Assembly (NCBI GenBank): GCA_004194705.1
Contig: SADC01000456.1
Location: forward strand, 38,939-102,938
Direction: 5' to 3'
DNA length: 64,000 bases
Source of the DNA: Ditylenchus dipsaci
Lineage: Eukaryota; Nematoda; Chromadorea; Rhabditida; Anguinidae
A program made the translations under genes and the position numbers. This document shows, one piece after another, positions 20,758-32,477 of this stretch; the stretch's first letter is position 1; each line of letters opens with the position of its first letter. The notes below the pieces were generated by a model. The model did not search any database and was not told the DNA's origin. It saw nothing but the letters and a program-made list of their open reading frames with translations.

Positions 20758-21743
20758 AATTTTTTTATCACTCCAAAGAAAAAAATAGCTTGTAGCTAAG
20801 AAAAAAGTGTGGAGTTTTTCCTTGGTCAAACGATTATAGACCATATTGCTGAGCTAATTTGGTTCAAGCTAATTTAATTCCTAGAAAAATAAACTTTTTC
20901 ATGACAAATTCCACCTTTTAAATATCACGTCTTTTTTAATAAGAAATTTGAAATACACTGCTAAATTTTTTTTGAAATAAATCCTGTGATCCTATTTTTG
21001 CAGTGTATATTATATGAATGTATAACTTATAACAAAACCACACCACAATTCTCTACAACATCGTCTCTTTACACTTTTTGAGTAGTGCAATAGGATCGGA
21101 CACTTTGGCTCAAAGCCATACTGCCTTAGTTGCTTAAGAAAGTTTTTACAATTTTTACCATGGCAAGTAAGTAATGAAGTAAACGCAAGTAAGTTCAAGT
21201 AAAGAAGACTTCAAATAAATTCTTCTAATTTCGATTGAGAATTCTTGTTTGAATGGTCAACAGAAAGTTCTCCAAAGTAATACATACATTTATCCTAAAG
21301 AGTCTAAAGACAATTATAGGCTAATAGTCGATAATAATTTTTTTTGAAAATTTTTTGAAAAAATAAAATTTTTGATCAACAGGGTAGGCCAATGCAAAAT
21401 TTGAAAAAAAAACATTGGAAAAATCAACAGGGGGGACCAAGGCATATTTTTTTCGGGTGGGCGCGAATGCGTATAAATGCGCGTATAAAGCCTACTTGTT
21501 TGTCCCAACAGGGTGGATAGGCATGATCTGGGTCTGAAACAGATCAGTCACACTCCATTGTCACAGGCTAAAATGTACCTAAAATAACTTTATTTACAAT
21601 ATCTATCCATCCAACTTTCTATTTTATTTTTGTCTTTATTATATTTCTTTAGTGAAGCACTGTGCTTTCGTACTCACGAATTGATTTCAGCTGATATTTT
21701 AGGAAAATTCAGGATTATTCTCGAATGTATGTAGCAGTATTAT
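20758..21743. other. AT-rich spacer with an exon-like duplicate
   Basis: 20775-20890 forms an inverted pair with 24755-24870. 21495-21573 is a mutated copy of the exon at 13936-14129 (TGGATAGGCATGATCTGGGT, CAGTCACACTCCATTGTCAC) and has lost its frame. Otherwise nothing is recognised. Confidence 0.4.
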
Positions 21744-24709
21744 TAGAGTTGTACAATTTTCCGGAAAATTAGAAACTGGGAAATTTTTCCGGAAATTTCC
21801 CGGAAAAATAGAGAAAAATAGAAATGTACCAATGTCTAATCCTAATTCAGTAAATAACTTTATTGACACCAAAAAATACATCCGGAAGCATAACATCATT
21901 CAGCAAGACCACGCATAAGTGATTCGAATTCATTTAAGAGGTTTTCTTCTTGATCTGCTTCTTCCTCTGACTCCGAGTCCACCGTTCCCTCGAAGAGATC
22001 TCCGTATTCCAATTGGAGGTATGCTTGATGAAGACCACTTGGTTGACAGTATCAACATTCATCCTAAAGAAGCCAGATCATCAACAAATCAAAAGAAACT
22101 AACAGACCGGTTTCGAAGTTTTGTGTGGATTCCACCACGAAGAGACCAATTCCTTTCAGTCGGCGCAGCAGATATTGGGACAGTGCTCAGCATGGCGACC
22201 ACATTGCACAGAAGCGTATCCGAAAACCAGGCCTTCCACCAAGTCAGTGCATTCATCGTGTTCACGGCGTCCCAGGCATGTCTTCTTTTGTTGGCAGTAA
22301 AGATCCCTGTACCAGCAAGCAATGAGCCCATTCTGTCATCACCTGAAAAGCACGCCTAATATCAATATCACATACTAATACATATGATCTTAATTCCTAC
22401 CTCTGCTTCCCTTCCGGCAAATATTTGATTCTTGAGGCACTTCCCGGCCAGTAGCTCAATCGCCTTCTGCTTCTCCAAATTGCTTAACGACTTCCCTCTA
22501 TCCGCTGTCCCCAACAGATCGAGTAAGTACGCTACATCCGTTTTGCCAAACTCTTCTCGGGAATTCGAATCTAAAACCGATTTATGCCAAGATAACTTAG
22601 CCAAAATATAAAATATTATTACATGCAGAAGCTCATCCTTGACCAAACCCATGAATCCACTGTCCTCAATTGCGACTCTCGAGGAAGAAAACGCTTCCCG
22701 GATCTTGTTATAGCACCTAAACAAGCAGCCTAAGAGACGTTTACCGATCAATAAATATTACCTCCTTGAATTCACTTCGTTTCCCTCAATTGCTGTGATA
22801 GCCTCGGCTAACGGTACGAGCATTTTCTTCACATCCTTGATACCCGACCAGAAGTCCTCACTTTCGCACAGCTTTCTCCTCAGACGCTCGGCTTCATTCT
22901 TCAGAGTGCTGTCCTTCTAGATCCCAGGAGCCCACAGTGCCGATTTGATTGACTCCTCGTTTACAGAGATTGACGACGCAACTTAGCCCAAGTTCCCCAA
23001 CGAGTCTTCACCGGCGCTTGCAGAATAGCTGAGGATCCGTGTTGTTCAAGTTGTGCCTTCTCGAGGATCAATTGCGGAGTCTTCTTGCTAAACGGTAGGT
23101 AGTATGATGTTGAAATCAGAAGGAGCAACAAATATTACCTAAAAAATTTGGCTATCTCGCCGCAGTGTTTGAGGATGTCGGCAATAATCGTTTTCTCACA
23201 AATGTCCCTAGCAGCCAAGTTGAGCATGTGTGCCTTACATCCTTCGAACAGAATCTAAGGAAACGTTTCGCCTCTGTATTTCTGATCGGATCGACATCAT
23301 TGTCCTAAATTCACAATTTCACAATCACAACAACTTAGTCACAAAGAATGTCACCTACCCCGCCAGTTTCTTCCATGCACTCTTCATATTTGCAGCGTGA
23401 TCCGTGACAACGGCGACGATTTTGTGCTCCCCACTGATGATCTGCTCAGCGAGTAATTGGCAATGTACCTAAAGAAAACATGAAAAATGCCGAAAGTCAG
23501 TGACAAATATACCTGTGTGCTCGGTTCTCATAATCTCGCCATCCACCTCGGAAGCTGTCGCATCGATTGTATCGAAAAGGAAAGGCTTCGGCGTATGCAC
23601 CACCACGTTAATGAGAGAGTTTCTGCGCACACCAGTCCACCCATCGGAAGAGATTGCAAGATAATCCGCCTTAAACAATAAGTATCAACAACAGTCATAA
23701 TAAGTAATTGTAGAAAATAGAAAACCTTATTTGTCGCCTCTTCCAGGTTCTTCGTGACTCGGTTGAATTCTGCGGGAAGAGTACTTTTGGATACCTGTAT
23801 TTTATTGACGGAAGCTTGTACGATGGGCGAAGCTTGGCCACGAACTGCTTGAAGAACTGATTGTCGAGGAAATTAGGCGCGATGTTTCCGGTTGTGAAGG
23901 CCTGGAAACGAAAAGATAGCAATCAGGTCTAGTTAGAGTTGTGACAAATGACAGATGACAAATACATGTCGTATAACATCATAAAATGCAAGTAACAAAA
24001 AAATTGTCATTTGGGTAAGTGTATGAAGTGTACGGAAGTCATAATCCGATTCTACACCGGTACTAATTATTTTTTCGAGATCGTGCTTCATCAAGTATTA
24101 AATACCAACCCTGGTGAGAAGAATGTCCGCCTCTTCTTGGTTATCTTTGCTGACGCTGTCGAAGAACCCTTTGATTCCCGATAGACTATGTCTCACGCTA
24201 CCTTCATCCGATTCCTTCGTGATCTCTTGGGAGGCTCTCTACTTGTTTTCCTCGATAGAAAATCAATTTCTTTCCTTGCCTCAGCTCCAGCTTTTTTGCA
24301 ACCTAAACGAAAAGTATACACGAAAAACTACGAGGAATAAATTAAAAGCAATAAGTCAGTTACCTTCAAGTGCTCTTCCATCCTTGTAGCATTGTTTCGA
24401 TGAATCTGACCGCAGAACTTGCATCTCCGATATCATCGATTTTCCCTTATCATCTTTGCTTTCTCCCTGTGGAAGTAACTGCAGCTCCACGAAAGAGACT
24501 TGTGGCCTTTAGACATCGAGATTCTAAAATTCAGTAAAAAACAGGCAAGGACACAACCAAGTAAGCATACAAACAAGTTTGAATGGTTCAACAAAAACAA
24601 ATTTCTATTTTTCCAAAATACAATTGCCCGGAAAATTAGAACAATTTTTCCGGGAATTTCCGTAAATTTCCGGGAAATTTCACGGGAAATTTCCCATTGG
24701 TCAACTCTA
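21744..24709. mobile_element. hAT transposon, nearly complete (2.97 kb)
   Basis: Ends TAGAGTTG (21744) and CAACTCTA (to 24709). Flanks AGTATTAT (21736-21743) and GGTATTAT (24710-24717) agree at 7 of 8 bases, as expected for an 8-bp hAT duplication. Subterminal TTTCCGGAAATTTCCCGG repeats are on both sides. It encloses a minus-strand transposase gene. Confidence 0.85.
21896..24516 (-). pseudogene. hAT-family transposase (BED finger, DUF659, dimerisation domain)
   Basis: Minus strand, several exons. N-terminal BED-type finger CKFCGQIHRNNATRMEEHLK (donor GTAACT at 24362). Next SGIKGFFDSVSKDNQEEADI; then AFTTGNIAPNFLDNQFFKQF; then the DUF659-like core ADYLAISSDGWTGVRRNSLI and KIVAVVTDHAANMKSAWKKL; then EGCKAHMLNLAARDICEKT and LQAPVKTRWGTWAKLR. 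It ends with the C-terminal dimerisation signature PISAAPTERNWSLRGGIHTK (22190-22140 region) and TGA at 21898-21896. At least one in-frame stop (about 22920) and a few shifts break it. The order of domains is that of BED-hAT transposases, which cut and paste DNA using 8-bp target duplications. Inactive as written. Confidence 0.85.
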
Positions 24710-24749
24710 GGTATTATTCCCATTTAACAACCCTAGTTTCTTTAAATAT

Positions 24750-25020
24750 GATTTGACACTTTGCTTTTGAAATTAGCTATAAATTATAATTAAACTAAAT
24801 TAGCATAGCAATATGGTCTATCCAAATTTGACCCAAGAAAAAAGTCCGCACTAATCTCAGCTACAAGCTTTCGGCTTTTTTGCAGCGATGAAAAATTTCT
24901 TAGCATAACGTTGAAGCCGGTGTTAAGCAATTCGCCGCTCTTGGCTTCGCTCCGAGTCAAGAGCAATATCACGAGCGAAAATTTTGAGACTGAGCGCCCA
25001 TAGTAAAAGCAGGACAACGA
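24750..25020. repeat. Inverted partner of 19.85-20.89 kb
   Basis: AGCAATATGGTCTATCCAAA (24805) mirrors ATAGACCATATTGCTGAGC (20835), and GCTCTTGGCTTCGCTCCGAG mirrors the 19.9-kb block. The hAT element and the 20047-20757 element lie between. Confidence 0.5.
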
Positions 25021-25989
25021 GCTAAGACTGATTTTCTGTAATTTTGGACCATTAATTTTGGACCAAAATTTTTCTCAATAAAACGACTTTTTATATAAAA
25101 AAGGTTGGAAAACAGCTTTTATAAATTTTAAGCGTGTAAAAATCACATAGGTGACGTTAAGATATGATTTACGAGAAATAAAAAATGCGGCCCTCGACTA
25201 AATAAGTGCCTGTAACTGTAACTTAGACCCAACAGAATGAGAAATTTTGTCGAAAAAATGTGTTTTTTCAAAAATCAGCATTTTCGAATATTAATTTTTG
25301 GCGAAAAAGAGGATTTGAAATATGTCATTCGAATTGCAACTCTGAGAATAGTTTCACAAGTAAATCAGGAACGCTGATCACAAAATACAGTGTCAGAATT
25401 TAGGTTTTGTTTGGCGAAATAAATTTTTCGCTAAAAGTATAAAAGAGTTGGGACACTAGTGGATTTGCGCCAAAAAAAATTATTTTTGCGCCAAAAAAAA
25501 AAGTATTCTCCACTGAGTAACGGGTGCTTGAAAAGTTACTGCCGACTTTTCCAACTCACTTTCAAAAATAATTTTTTGTTGCAATATCATTCCAAACATA
25601 TTCCCAACAAACGTGAATACTTTAAAAAAATCACGAAGTATCCGTTTTTATTTACTACAAAATTATGCTGCCGTATAACTCCTGATAATTAACCTCTCCT
25701 AAAAGTAACAAATCGCTAATCGATAGTCGTCGCATTTGGGCACCGCAATTAGGCCCGCGTTAAGGCCCCAATTCGAAAATTCAATATTTTTTAATCTAAA
25801 TCGAAATAACTATAAATTTCGCTGCACTTTTCGTGCTATTTTTACTTATGTTCGTAAGGGATTCAACAACGTTTTGATGACTTGTCTTTCAGTGGGGCCT
25901 AAACGCGTGTCAACGCGTTTTGATCCCTTTTCACCTCAATACAGTTCTAAATTCTTTTAAAAGCGGTCAAAAAGAGGAACGACCATCGA
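25021..25989. other. AT-rich spacer
   Basis: No gene, splice structure or paired repeat is supported. The short ORF at 25736-25960 has no recognisable feature. Confidence 0.3.
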
Positions 25990-26343
25990 CTAGCGACACT
26001 TTTTGATTTTTTTTTGGAAATTTTAATTAAAAAATCGTCAATTTCAAGGCGAAAGTTTTGTGAAAGTCATAATGATACTAAAATCTTTTCTTGAATCCGA
26101 ATCCGTTGAGATCAAATCGAAATCATGTTTATGAGCTTAGATAGATCTATTTGAATAGAAACCCAGAAATTTCGCAACCACTTACCTACTTTAGTAGATA
26201 TCTCAGCTTATAACTATTATTTAATCTGATCTTAACGGATATGGACTCAAGAAGAGATTTTAATTGACTTTCTGGAAACTTCCGTTTTGAAAATAGATGA
26301 TTTTTTGATAAAAATTTGCAAAAAAATTTAAAGAGTGTCGCTA
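25990..26343. mobile_element. Foldback MITE (354 bp)
   Basis: CTAGCGACACTTTTTGA at the left and AAAGAGTGTCGCTAA at the right. Long inner arms: AAAATCTTTTCTTGAATCCG mirrors GGACTCAAGAAGAGATTTT. The 100-codon ORF on the minus strand runs through one arm and is not a gene. Confidence 0.75.
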
Positions 26344-26878
26344 ATCGATTGAATTTGATTTTTTTAGCCTCACGCATTAAAGTGCACGGGGTTTCAGTAA
26401 CCAAACTTGTGTCCATTAAAGAATTTTGCGCGAAATCGAAAAATTCAAAAAAGCAGTGATTTTCAATCAGTTTTTTCTTTCGATCCATATTGCTTATTTT
26501 TTGTAGTATTTTTTTTGTTTTGTGTCTTAGTTTGTACTAAGGAAGATTCCATGTTTTTCCAGCTTTCCAATGAGCCATCACTTGCCAACAGAAAATAACA
26601 AATTCGGTGCTTAAAAGAGGTTTTTAATGAAAAAAGTACTCCAAAAATTTACTGAGTTGAGTCTTAAAAACGGCACTCAGCCTCTGTTTTCTGATACAAA
26701 GCCTGCTGAAAAAAGTTGCTAACGTGATAGCCCATAATTTTTACGTATGTATGTGCAATATCGCTTAAATTTATAACGCAATTTCGAATTTTCATACGGA
26801 GAGAAGTGAAAAATTCATATTTTTAAGTCAAAAACCGTGCTTTTTCGGCTAAAAATAGTTCTGAGTATTGAAATTTAC
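26344..26878. other. AT-rich spacer
   Basis: No feature beyond short A/T runs. Confidence 0.25.
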
Positions 26879-27191
26879 CAATTTGACAATAGCCAACTGG
26901 GATAATGCAGGCTAGATTTTGGGCTACATTTTGGTATATAGAGGGAACAATAAAGTCCGTGGTTTTGAGATTTTTGACCATGGTAAAATTTTGAGTAAAA
27001 TTTTGTTGTGTCAGGACATCAACATGGTTCATGCTAGGCGTCAAACACAACTTGAGTGCATCAAAAAACTCCGAATCAAGACGACAAAATGCAGCAGCCG
27101 CTTTAGCAGAAGAAGGAAAGCTAAATAAGAACAATAGAAGTCTTAATCTTTTTTTCAACCAAAACATTTTCCACCGCCACGAAAATTTCAA
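26879..27191 (-). CDS. Candidate first exon with signal peptide, unrecognised
   Basis: Minus strand: MKFSWRWKMFWLKKRLRLLL then FLFSFPSSAKA, a basic start and hydrophobic core with a small-residue cleavage site. There follow ~85 residues with Cys at FCRL, LKLCLT, LACII and GYCQI, and two N-linked-like NFT sites. A donor (GTAAAT) at 26877-26878 would end the exon after PVGYCQI. Downstream exons on the minus strand are not found before the foldback at 26343. No family is recognised. Confidence 0.35.
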
Positions 27192-27339
27192 AAATATGGG
27201 TGATTAATTTGATGCTCACCTATCGATATTTTCCTTTCAAACGAATCCAAAACTGACAGGACAAAAAATAGGGATGCGCACAAATTATTTTTTTCCAACG
27301 CTTTTCCTCAACTGCAAGGTTGTTATTTGTCGCGCTGTA

Positions 27340-28603
27340 GTGTCAGTGGTGTCATTTGATTGTATTTATAGCTGCTGTTATTTCAGGTGCTATGTTTTGC
27401 TTTGGTGCTTGCTGCTCGAAGTTATTGATCTTGCTATATGCTATCAGTCTTCTCGAAATCGTGTTGGTGGGTGACGATGCTGTTCCTTCCATCTTTTCTG
27501 ATGCCTTTGGAGATGACAATCACTTGTTGATGGATGGAGCCTCGACTATACTGTCGACAGTGAGGGAATCATGTATGTGTATTTTGAAGACCTGTCACTT
27601 TATTATGACTCATCTTTCTTTAGAACGTTGACGCTTCAGAAGTATGCTTCATCGGCGGAAGTGACGCTAGTTGTTCCGGAGCAAGATGCCATCACGTTCA
27701 TTGCGATTCGACCTAACTGTGTTCTGACGAAACACAGTAGGATTTGTAACATTGCTACTTTCCTAATCAGTCGCGATGTTTCCAGGATTGAATATTCATA
27801 CGCCGAGGATGTAGAGCTGGTCTGAAGTGGATGGACGACCGAATAGAATTAGGACGTATGTAATATGCGTAGGTTGTTTGCTCTTACTTTTTCTATTCGG
27901 TTAAGGTGGCATAGAGATAGCGTATAGGCATGCACACCATCACTATCAAGAATGCATGATGAAAATGAGGATTAAGGAAAGTGATGGACCGAACAAGAAT
28001 TAGAGCTCTGTTCAACCATCTTCAAGAAGAATGATGAGAGCTCTCAGGGTGGATATCTGGCTACTTTCAAGCTTTTGGCCAGTATGGGGTAATTTCTCGA
28101 GGAAGTTTGTGAGTTATCTAATTACAAGAAAGCATTGTTTCCAATCATTTGATTTAGCCTCCAGGGTACAAGATTTTCGTGCTTCAACAGTTCAAACGAC
28201 CGCTGCTCCTTCTAAAGACTCTAGAATGGTAGGATATGTTGCTATTTGTGCGGCCGAAATACATAATCGCAAAATTGTTGGAGAATGGGGAGTGGCACAT
28301 ACGAACATATCGAGGTTCATCGATTACATGAAGTAAGATTATAGTAATTGGATTGTGTTCATAGATTTATGTTAAAGCTGATGCAAAGAGGAATGGACGG
28401 TGTATAAAATGAAAATGAACGTGGGTCGTGTTCCCCCTTTCAAGAGACTGAAGTATCGCATTGCAGATGAACGCATCAAAAGGTTAATCATGCAAACGGT
28501 GGACAATAGGCCAGTCATCGTTCCATTCGAGTTTCTTGGTAGCATTTGCGTACAATTTCCAGATGGGGCAGGGTCCATAAATTCTAACTGCACGAGAACC
28601 TGA
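27340..28603 (+). CDS. Unrecognised multi-exon gene, possibly membrane-anchored
   Basis: A GC-richer, coding-like stretch. A first part has a hydrophobic segment (IAAVISGAMFCFGACCSKLL, ILLYAISLLEIVL) followed by GDDAVPSIFSDAFGDDNHLL. A one-base shift near 27535 joins it to DGWSLDYTVDSEGIMYVYFE..DLSLYYDSSFF, with stop 27823-27825. Further frames at 28160-28334 (AAPSKDSRMVGYVAICAAEI, NRKIVGEWGVAHTNISRFID) and 28385-28603 (CKEEWTVYKMKMNVGRVPPF, RPVIVPFEFLGSICVQFPDG) end at TGA 28601-28603. A pogo-like MITE begins 2 bp after that stop. Whether these frames are one gene or two is unresolved, and no domain is recognised. Confidence 0.4.
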
Positions 28604-28605
28604 TA

Positions 28606-28784
28606 CAGTCAACTCCGCTATAGTAACACCTGCTATAGGAACACCCTCGCTATAGTGACACCTCGCAGACGATTTGGTTGGTTTTGTCTAAAACGCCTTA
28701 GACTAGACCCTCGCTATAGTGACAACCCCGCTATAGTGACACCTCAGGCCGGTTCCGAGGGGTGTCACTATAGCGGGGTGACTG
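28606..28784. mobile_element. pogo-like MITE directly after a stop codon
   Basis: CAGTCAACTCCGCTATAGTA mirrored by CTATAGCGGGGTGACTG. TA at 28604-28605 and 28785-28786. Interior repeats CGCTATAGTGACACC. It sits two bases after the TGA of the gene at 27340-28603. Confidence 0.85.
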
Positions 28785-28915
28785 TAATGAAGAGGAGAAT
28801 GGAGGAGAAATTTTTTGAATTAATTGATGTGTTAGTTGAATTTTTTATTGTTATGTTTGCTTGTTCATAAAATAATAGTTGAAATGTCAAGTCTTGCATC
28901 ATGTCGATGAATGTA
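28785..28915. other. Gene 3' flank between MITEs
   Basis: ATAAAATAATAG near 28868 is a possible weak poly(A) signal for the upstream gene. TCGATGAATGTACA is duplicated in tandem (28904-28931) across the start of the next MITE. Confidence 0.35.
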
Positions 28916-29110
28916 CAGTCGATGAATGTACAACCTGATAAAACGAACCTCTGGGGACTGGCTACAATGTTCGTTATATCGTGGGCTCCGTTATATTGAG
29001 GGTGTACTATTAGTCATTTAACGTAATCACTCGCCAAACAGGCGTCGAAAAATGTTCGTTATATTAAGGGTTTCGTTATATCCATAGTTCGTTATATCGA
29101 GGTTCGACTG
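28916..29110. mobile_element. pogo-like MITE
   Basis: CAGTCGATGAATG.. at the left, then AACGAACCTCTGGGG. Right end GTTATATCGAGGTTCGACTG with TA at 29111-29112. Interior repeats TTCGTTATATYG. Confidence 0.7.
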
Positions 29111-29112
29111 TA

Positions 29113-29225
29113 CTAAAATGCCGGGAAAATTATGTCGGGCAAATTTTGTCGCGGAAAATTATGTCGGGCAAATTTTTGTAGGGCAAATTATGTCGCAAAA
29201 ACTTTTGTCGGGCAAATTTTGTCGT
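29113..29225. repeat. Minisatellite, unit ~19-20 bp
   Basis: ATTATGTCGGGCAAATTTTG and variants, about five to six units. Begins two bases past the end of the pogo-like MITE. Confidence 0.7.
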
Positions 29226-29574
29226 GTACCCCTAAAAGAATCAGAATGCTGTGAAAACTGATGAAACCTATGTTATTTTGGTTAATAAAGGCTCTAAAGT
29301 GATTTTTTGACAAAATCGAGTTTTCTTTGAAGATACCTTTTTGGCGCAAATTTTTCTTTGACTGCTTCTCTCGAAAAATTTTATATTTTTTCAGGGCTCT
29401 AACACATTATAAGTAGTCCTGCGAGTCTACTTTCTGAAAAAGTATTATTTCTTGCATTATCTCACAAAATGTATAAGAATAGGTCAAAGTATGAAGGAAG
29501 TTACATAAACAATAAGTTAAATAAACAACCCACCACATTTTGACTATCTACGTACTCTTTTAGGTTTAGTTATC
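29226..29574. other. AT-rich spacer
   Basis: Nothing recognised. Confidence 0.25.
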
Positions 29575-29950
29575 TTGGTCCCTCAAGCCACCCTGCGCAC
29601 CCGAAGATGGCGAAAGGGGCTTCAGAGTAGAGATGCGCACCATCACTCACCTTAGACACGATTCCAAGAAGTACTCTTGATCATAAAATGGATATGGAGT
29701 CTCTTTTGCCACGGCCCAAGTTTGAAAAAATAGTAAGACAGCCTAAAAATAGGCATAACTTTCAAAAAAATTGACCAAAAGTGGCCCCTGAAAGTGGCCT
29801 TTACTATTTTTTCCCCTCCCTACCAGCCCAGCATCCCTTTTAAAATACCTTTTTGGACATACTTTTACCGAAATTACTTCTTAACAATGGTTTTGGTCTC
29901 ACCCAAAAAACTTGATTTGGTGGGCGGTATATACCAGTAGCGTCAAGTAT
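29575..29950 (-). repeat. Dispersed repeat family member (minus orientation)
   Basis: TCTTGATCATAAAATGGATA, GCCACGGCCCAAGTTTGAAA and GATGCGCACCATCACTCACC match, in reverse, 1140-1390 and 56490-56800. It ends at 29905-29940 in GGTATATACCAGTAGCGTC, the same end as the element at 20047-20757. Confidence 0.6.
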
Positions 29951-30084
29951 TCAATTCTTTTTTAAATTTTATCATTTTTATCTTATAACTTGATAAGTAA
30001 AAAACGGCTTTCAAATCATTGTTATATAAATAAAACTAATCGCTCCACCTTTATTTCCAAAAGCTTCACTAAATTATTGTTCGA

Positions 30085-30535
30085 ATTAGCAGCATCTGAA
30101 AATGCTACATCTAACCTTTCGCAAAGTCTCTGGGCGAATTTATTAGGAGAAGATTTGAAGTGTCTATTTGCACAGAAATGTATAAAAATCCCAAATTGTT
30201 GGGGTGTGGACATGTGTGCTGTGCTGAATGTATCCAAAGAATGGTCTATTCAATGGCAGAAACTTCGATGTCTTAAGATCGATCGAATGCCCGGAGTGCA
30301 GACATCCAACCAAATTTCCACTGTCTCATCTGCCAATAGTGTATTCTCTCAAATGTAAGACTAGCAAATTATAAATGTTTTTTACATTTTTTTAAACATT
30401 AGAAATTTCAGCTGTGGTTGAGAGAATCAAGAATTAACAACACTGATTTAAACTCCATGTAGTAGTTGTCAAAGAGGAACACCAGCAGATGAATTGTTTG
30501 ATTGCAGAACATGCTATTTGAGTGAAAAGTGAGTT
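30085..30535 (+). CDS. RING/B-box (TRIM-like) E3 ligase gene fragment
   Basis: The frame around 30155-30350 reads ICTEMYKNPKLLGCGHVCCA, ECIQRM then, after a shift near 30268, IECPECRHPTKFPLSHLP, the C3HC4 order of a RING finger. The first Cys (TGT 30159-30161) is one base out of frame. After an intron (donor GTAAG near 30356) a B-box-like segment CSSCQRGTPADELFDCRTC (30455-30515) is followed by LSEK and a donor GTGAGT. The RING recruits E2 enzymes for ubiquitin transfer. Three single-base breaks mean it is either a decaying copy or affected by sequence error. The exons at 32.5-32.9 kb may belong to it. Confidence 0.6.
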
Positions 30536-31196
30536 AAATTTTTTTGACAATGTTCTGAAAAAACAATTCTGGATTTCTAAGATTGACATTTCTAACATTT
30601 CTAAGGCTATACAGCAGGCTAAATAACAGAAATAAATTTTAGAAAGATTTGGCAAGTAGAAAGCCCGCCCAAAAAATGACCTTACAAAAAATCGCTGTAA
30701 TTACTTTTTTTGAACAACAATTTTAGGCTTAGCCCTTAGGCTCGGGGTAGGGCCAGGGTATGGAAGTTTTGCCTAATAACAATAGTTATAACGACATTTT
30801 CCGGAGTCTGGCACATATATTTGAGTGCACTTTACTTAAGTTTTGAAAGCCGTAAGTTGAGGGGGGGGGGGGGTGACGATATTCTATACAGTAAAAAATT
30901 TGTATTATCTGTCGATACTGATTTGGTGTGCGAAAAGGCTGAAAGTCGCTATCGAAAAATTAAAATCTGTCATGAAAATAGTCATCTTGAAAAATTTTCG
31001 TGGCACGTTTTAGCTTTTTCGCAAACTAAAAGACATAATCTGTAAACATGGACTATTTTATATGATCATTATCAATGATTGAATCGATTGATCTGACCTT
31101 GAATCAAATATTCTAAAAAGTCTATTACTCAAAAGTATGTTACTCACCATAAAATTTAAAATGCCGCTACAGACTATAAATATTTAAACAATGCGA
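30536..31196. other. Spacer or intron
   Basis: Contains a G12 run near 30860. No further exon of the RING gene is recognised here. Confidence 0.25.
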
Positions 31197-32240
31197 AAAA
31201 TTCATTTGAATATTCATCCGTCTGGAGCGAAATTTTCAAATTTTATATAGAGCTAAAGACTTAGCTGGAAGTTTTATGAGCAAATCGACCATGCTGATAC
31301 AATTCCGGCGTCAGAATTTCACAAATTGCTAAGCGAGTAGAACTTTCAGGTTAAAAATGCTTTTCAGTTTTTTCAATTCCTAAGACAAAATGGTTGTTTT
31401 GTTGCTTCTGGCCGTGCTTTTTCCAAATATTTTTAGGTCATGTTCTAGCATTTTCACAAAATACCGTATTTTCTCTATTGAACCCCATGGGGTATCATTA
31501 AATCAGAAAAGTTTGAGGTCGATTTCAAGATTTTTATGTACTTAAACAAAATCTGAAAAGTGGGATCAAGAAAAGGCAAAAAACAGATTTTCAAAAAAAA
31601 AAAAAAAATGCTTACTGCATTTTTGGTAAAGGGATATTTCCAGTTTTATTTTTTCAAATCAAAAAAATCCGGATCGGCTAAAAGTGATTTTTTGAAAAAT
31701 ATTGCCTTGTCTCCCTCCATTTGAATATTCATCGTCTGGAGCGAAATTTCAAATTTTATATAGAGCTAAAGACTTAGCTGGAAGTTTTATGAGCAAATCG
31801 ACCATGCTGAATACAATTCCGGCGTCAGAATTTCACAAATTGCTAAGCGGAGTAGAACTTTCAGGTTAAAAATGCTTTCAGTTTTTCAATTCCTAAGACA
31901 AAATGGTTGTTTTGTCTGCTTCTGGCCGTGCTTTTTCCAAATATTTTTAGGTCATGTTCTAGCATTTCACAAAATACCGTATTTTCTCTATTGAACCCCC
32001 ATGGGGTATCATTAAAAATCAGAAAAGTTTGAGGTCGATTTCAAGATTTTATGTACTTAAAAAAATCTGAAAAGTGGGATCAAGAAAAGGCAAAAAACAG
32101 ATTTTCAAAAAAAAATAGAAAAATGCTTACTGCATTTTTGGTAAAGGGATATTTCCAGTTTTATTTTTTCAAATCAAAAAAACCGGATCGGCTAAAAGTG
32201 ATTTTTGAAAAATATTGCCTTGTCCTCCCTGTTGTTTTTG
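31197..32240. repeat. Tandem duplication, two ~515-bp units
   Basis: Unit 1 (31197-31714) and unit 2 (31715-32240) are near-identical: both carry TATAGAGCTAAAGACTTAGC, GAGCAAATCGACCATGCTGA, TACCGTATTTTCTCTATTGA and ATGCTTACTGCATTTTTGGT. Differences are almost all homopolymer lengths (TTTT/TTT, CCCC/CCCCC, A15/A9). The junction is at TCTCCCTCC near 31712. Confidence 0.85.
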
Positions 32241-32325
32241 AACATTGACAAAATAACAGGGGGCCAAGTCAATTCTTTCGAAAAATCACTTTTAGCCGTC
32301 CCGGGTTTTTTTTTCATTTAAAAAA
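32170..32325. repeat. Foldback closing the tandem unit
   Basis: AAACCGGATCGGCTAAAAGT mirrored by ACTTTTAGCCGTCCCGGG, with inner GTCCTCCCTGTTG against AACAGGGGGCC. Confidence 0.55.
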
Positions 32326-32477
32326 CCGGAAAGATTAACGCACAATATTTTCTATATATTTCAATCCACTAGATTCTTGCAAAAAACTTCAAAAAATTAA
32401 AACATCAAGAATGATAGACTTATTAACACTACTTTCAGTTAATTTGCTCATTGTGCTGCTTAACCAATCACAAGGAC

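Noticed and set aside
26186..26488. 100-codon Lys/Phe-rich protein
   Set aside because: Lies mostly in one arm of the foldback at 25990-26343.
29113..29225. CRISPR-like array
   Set aside because: Units are contiguous without unique spacers and the genome is eukaryotic.
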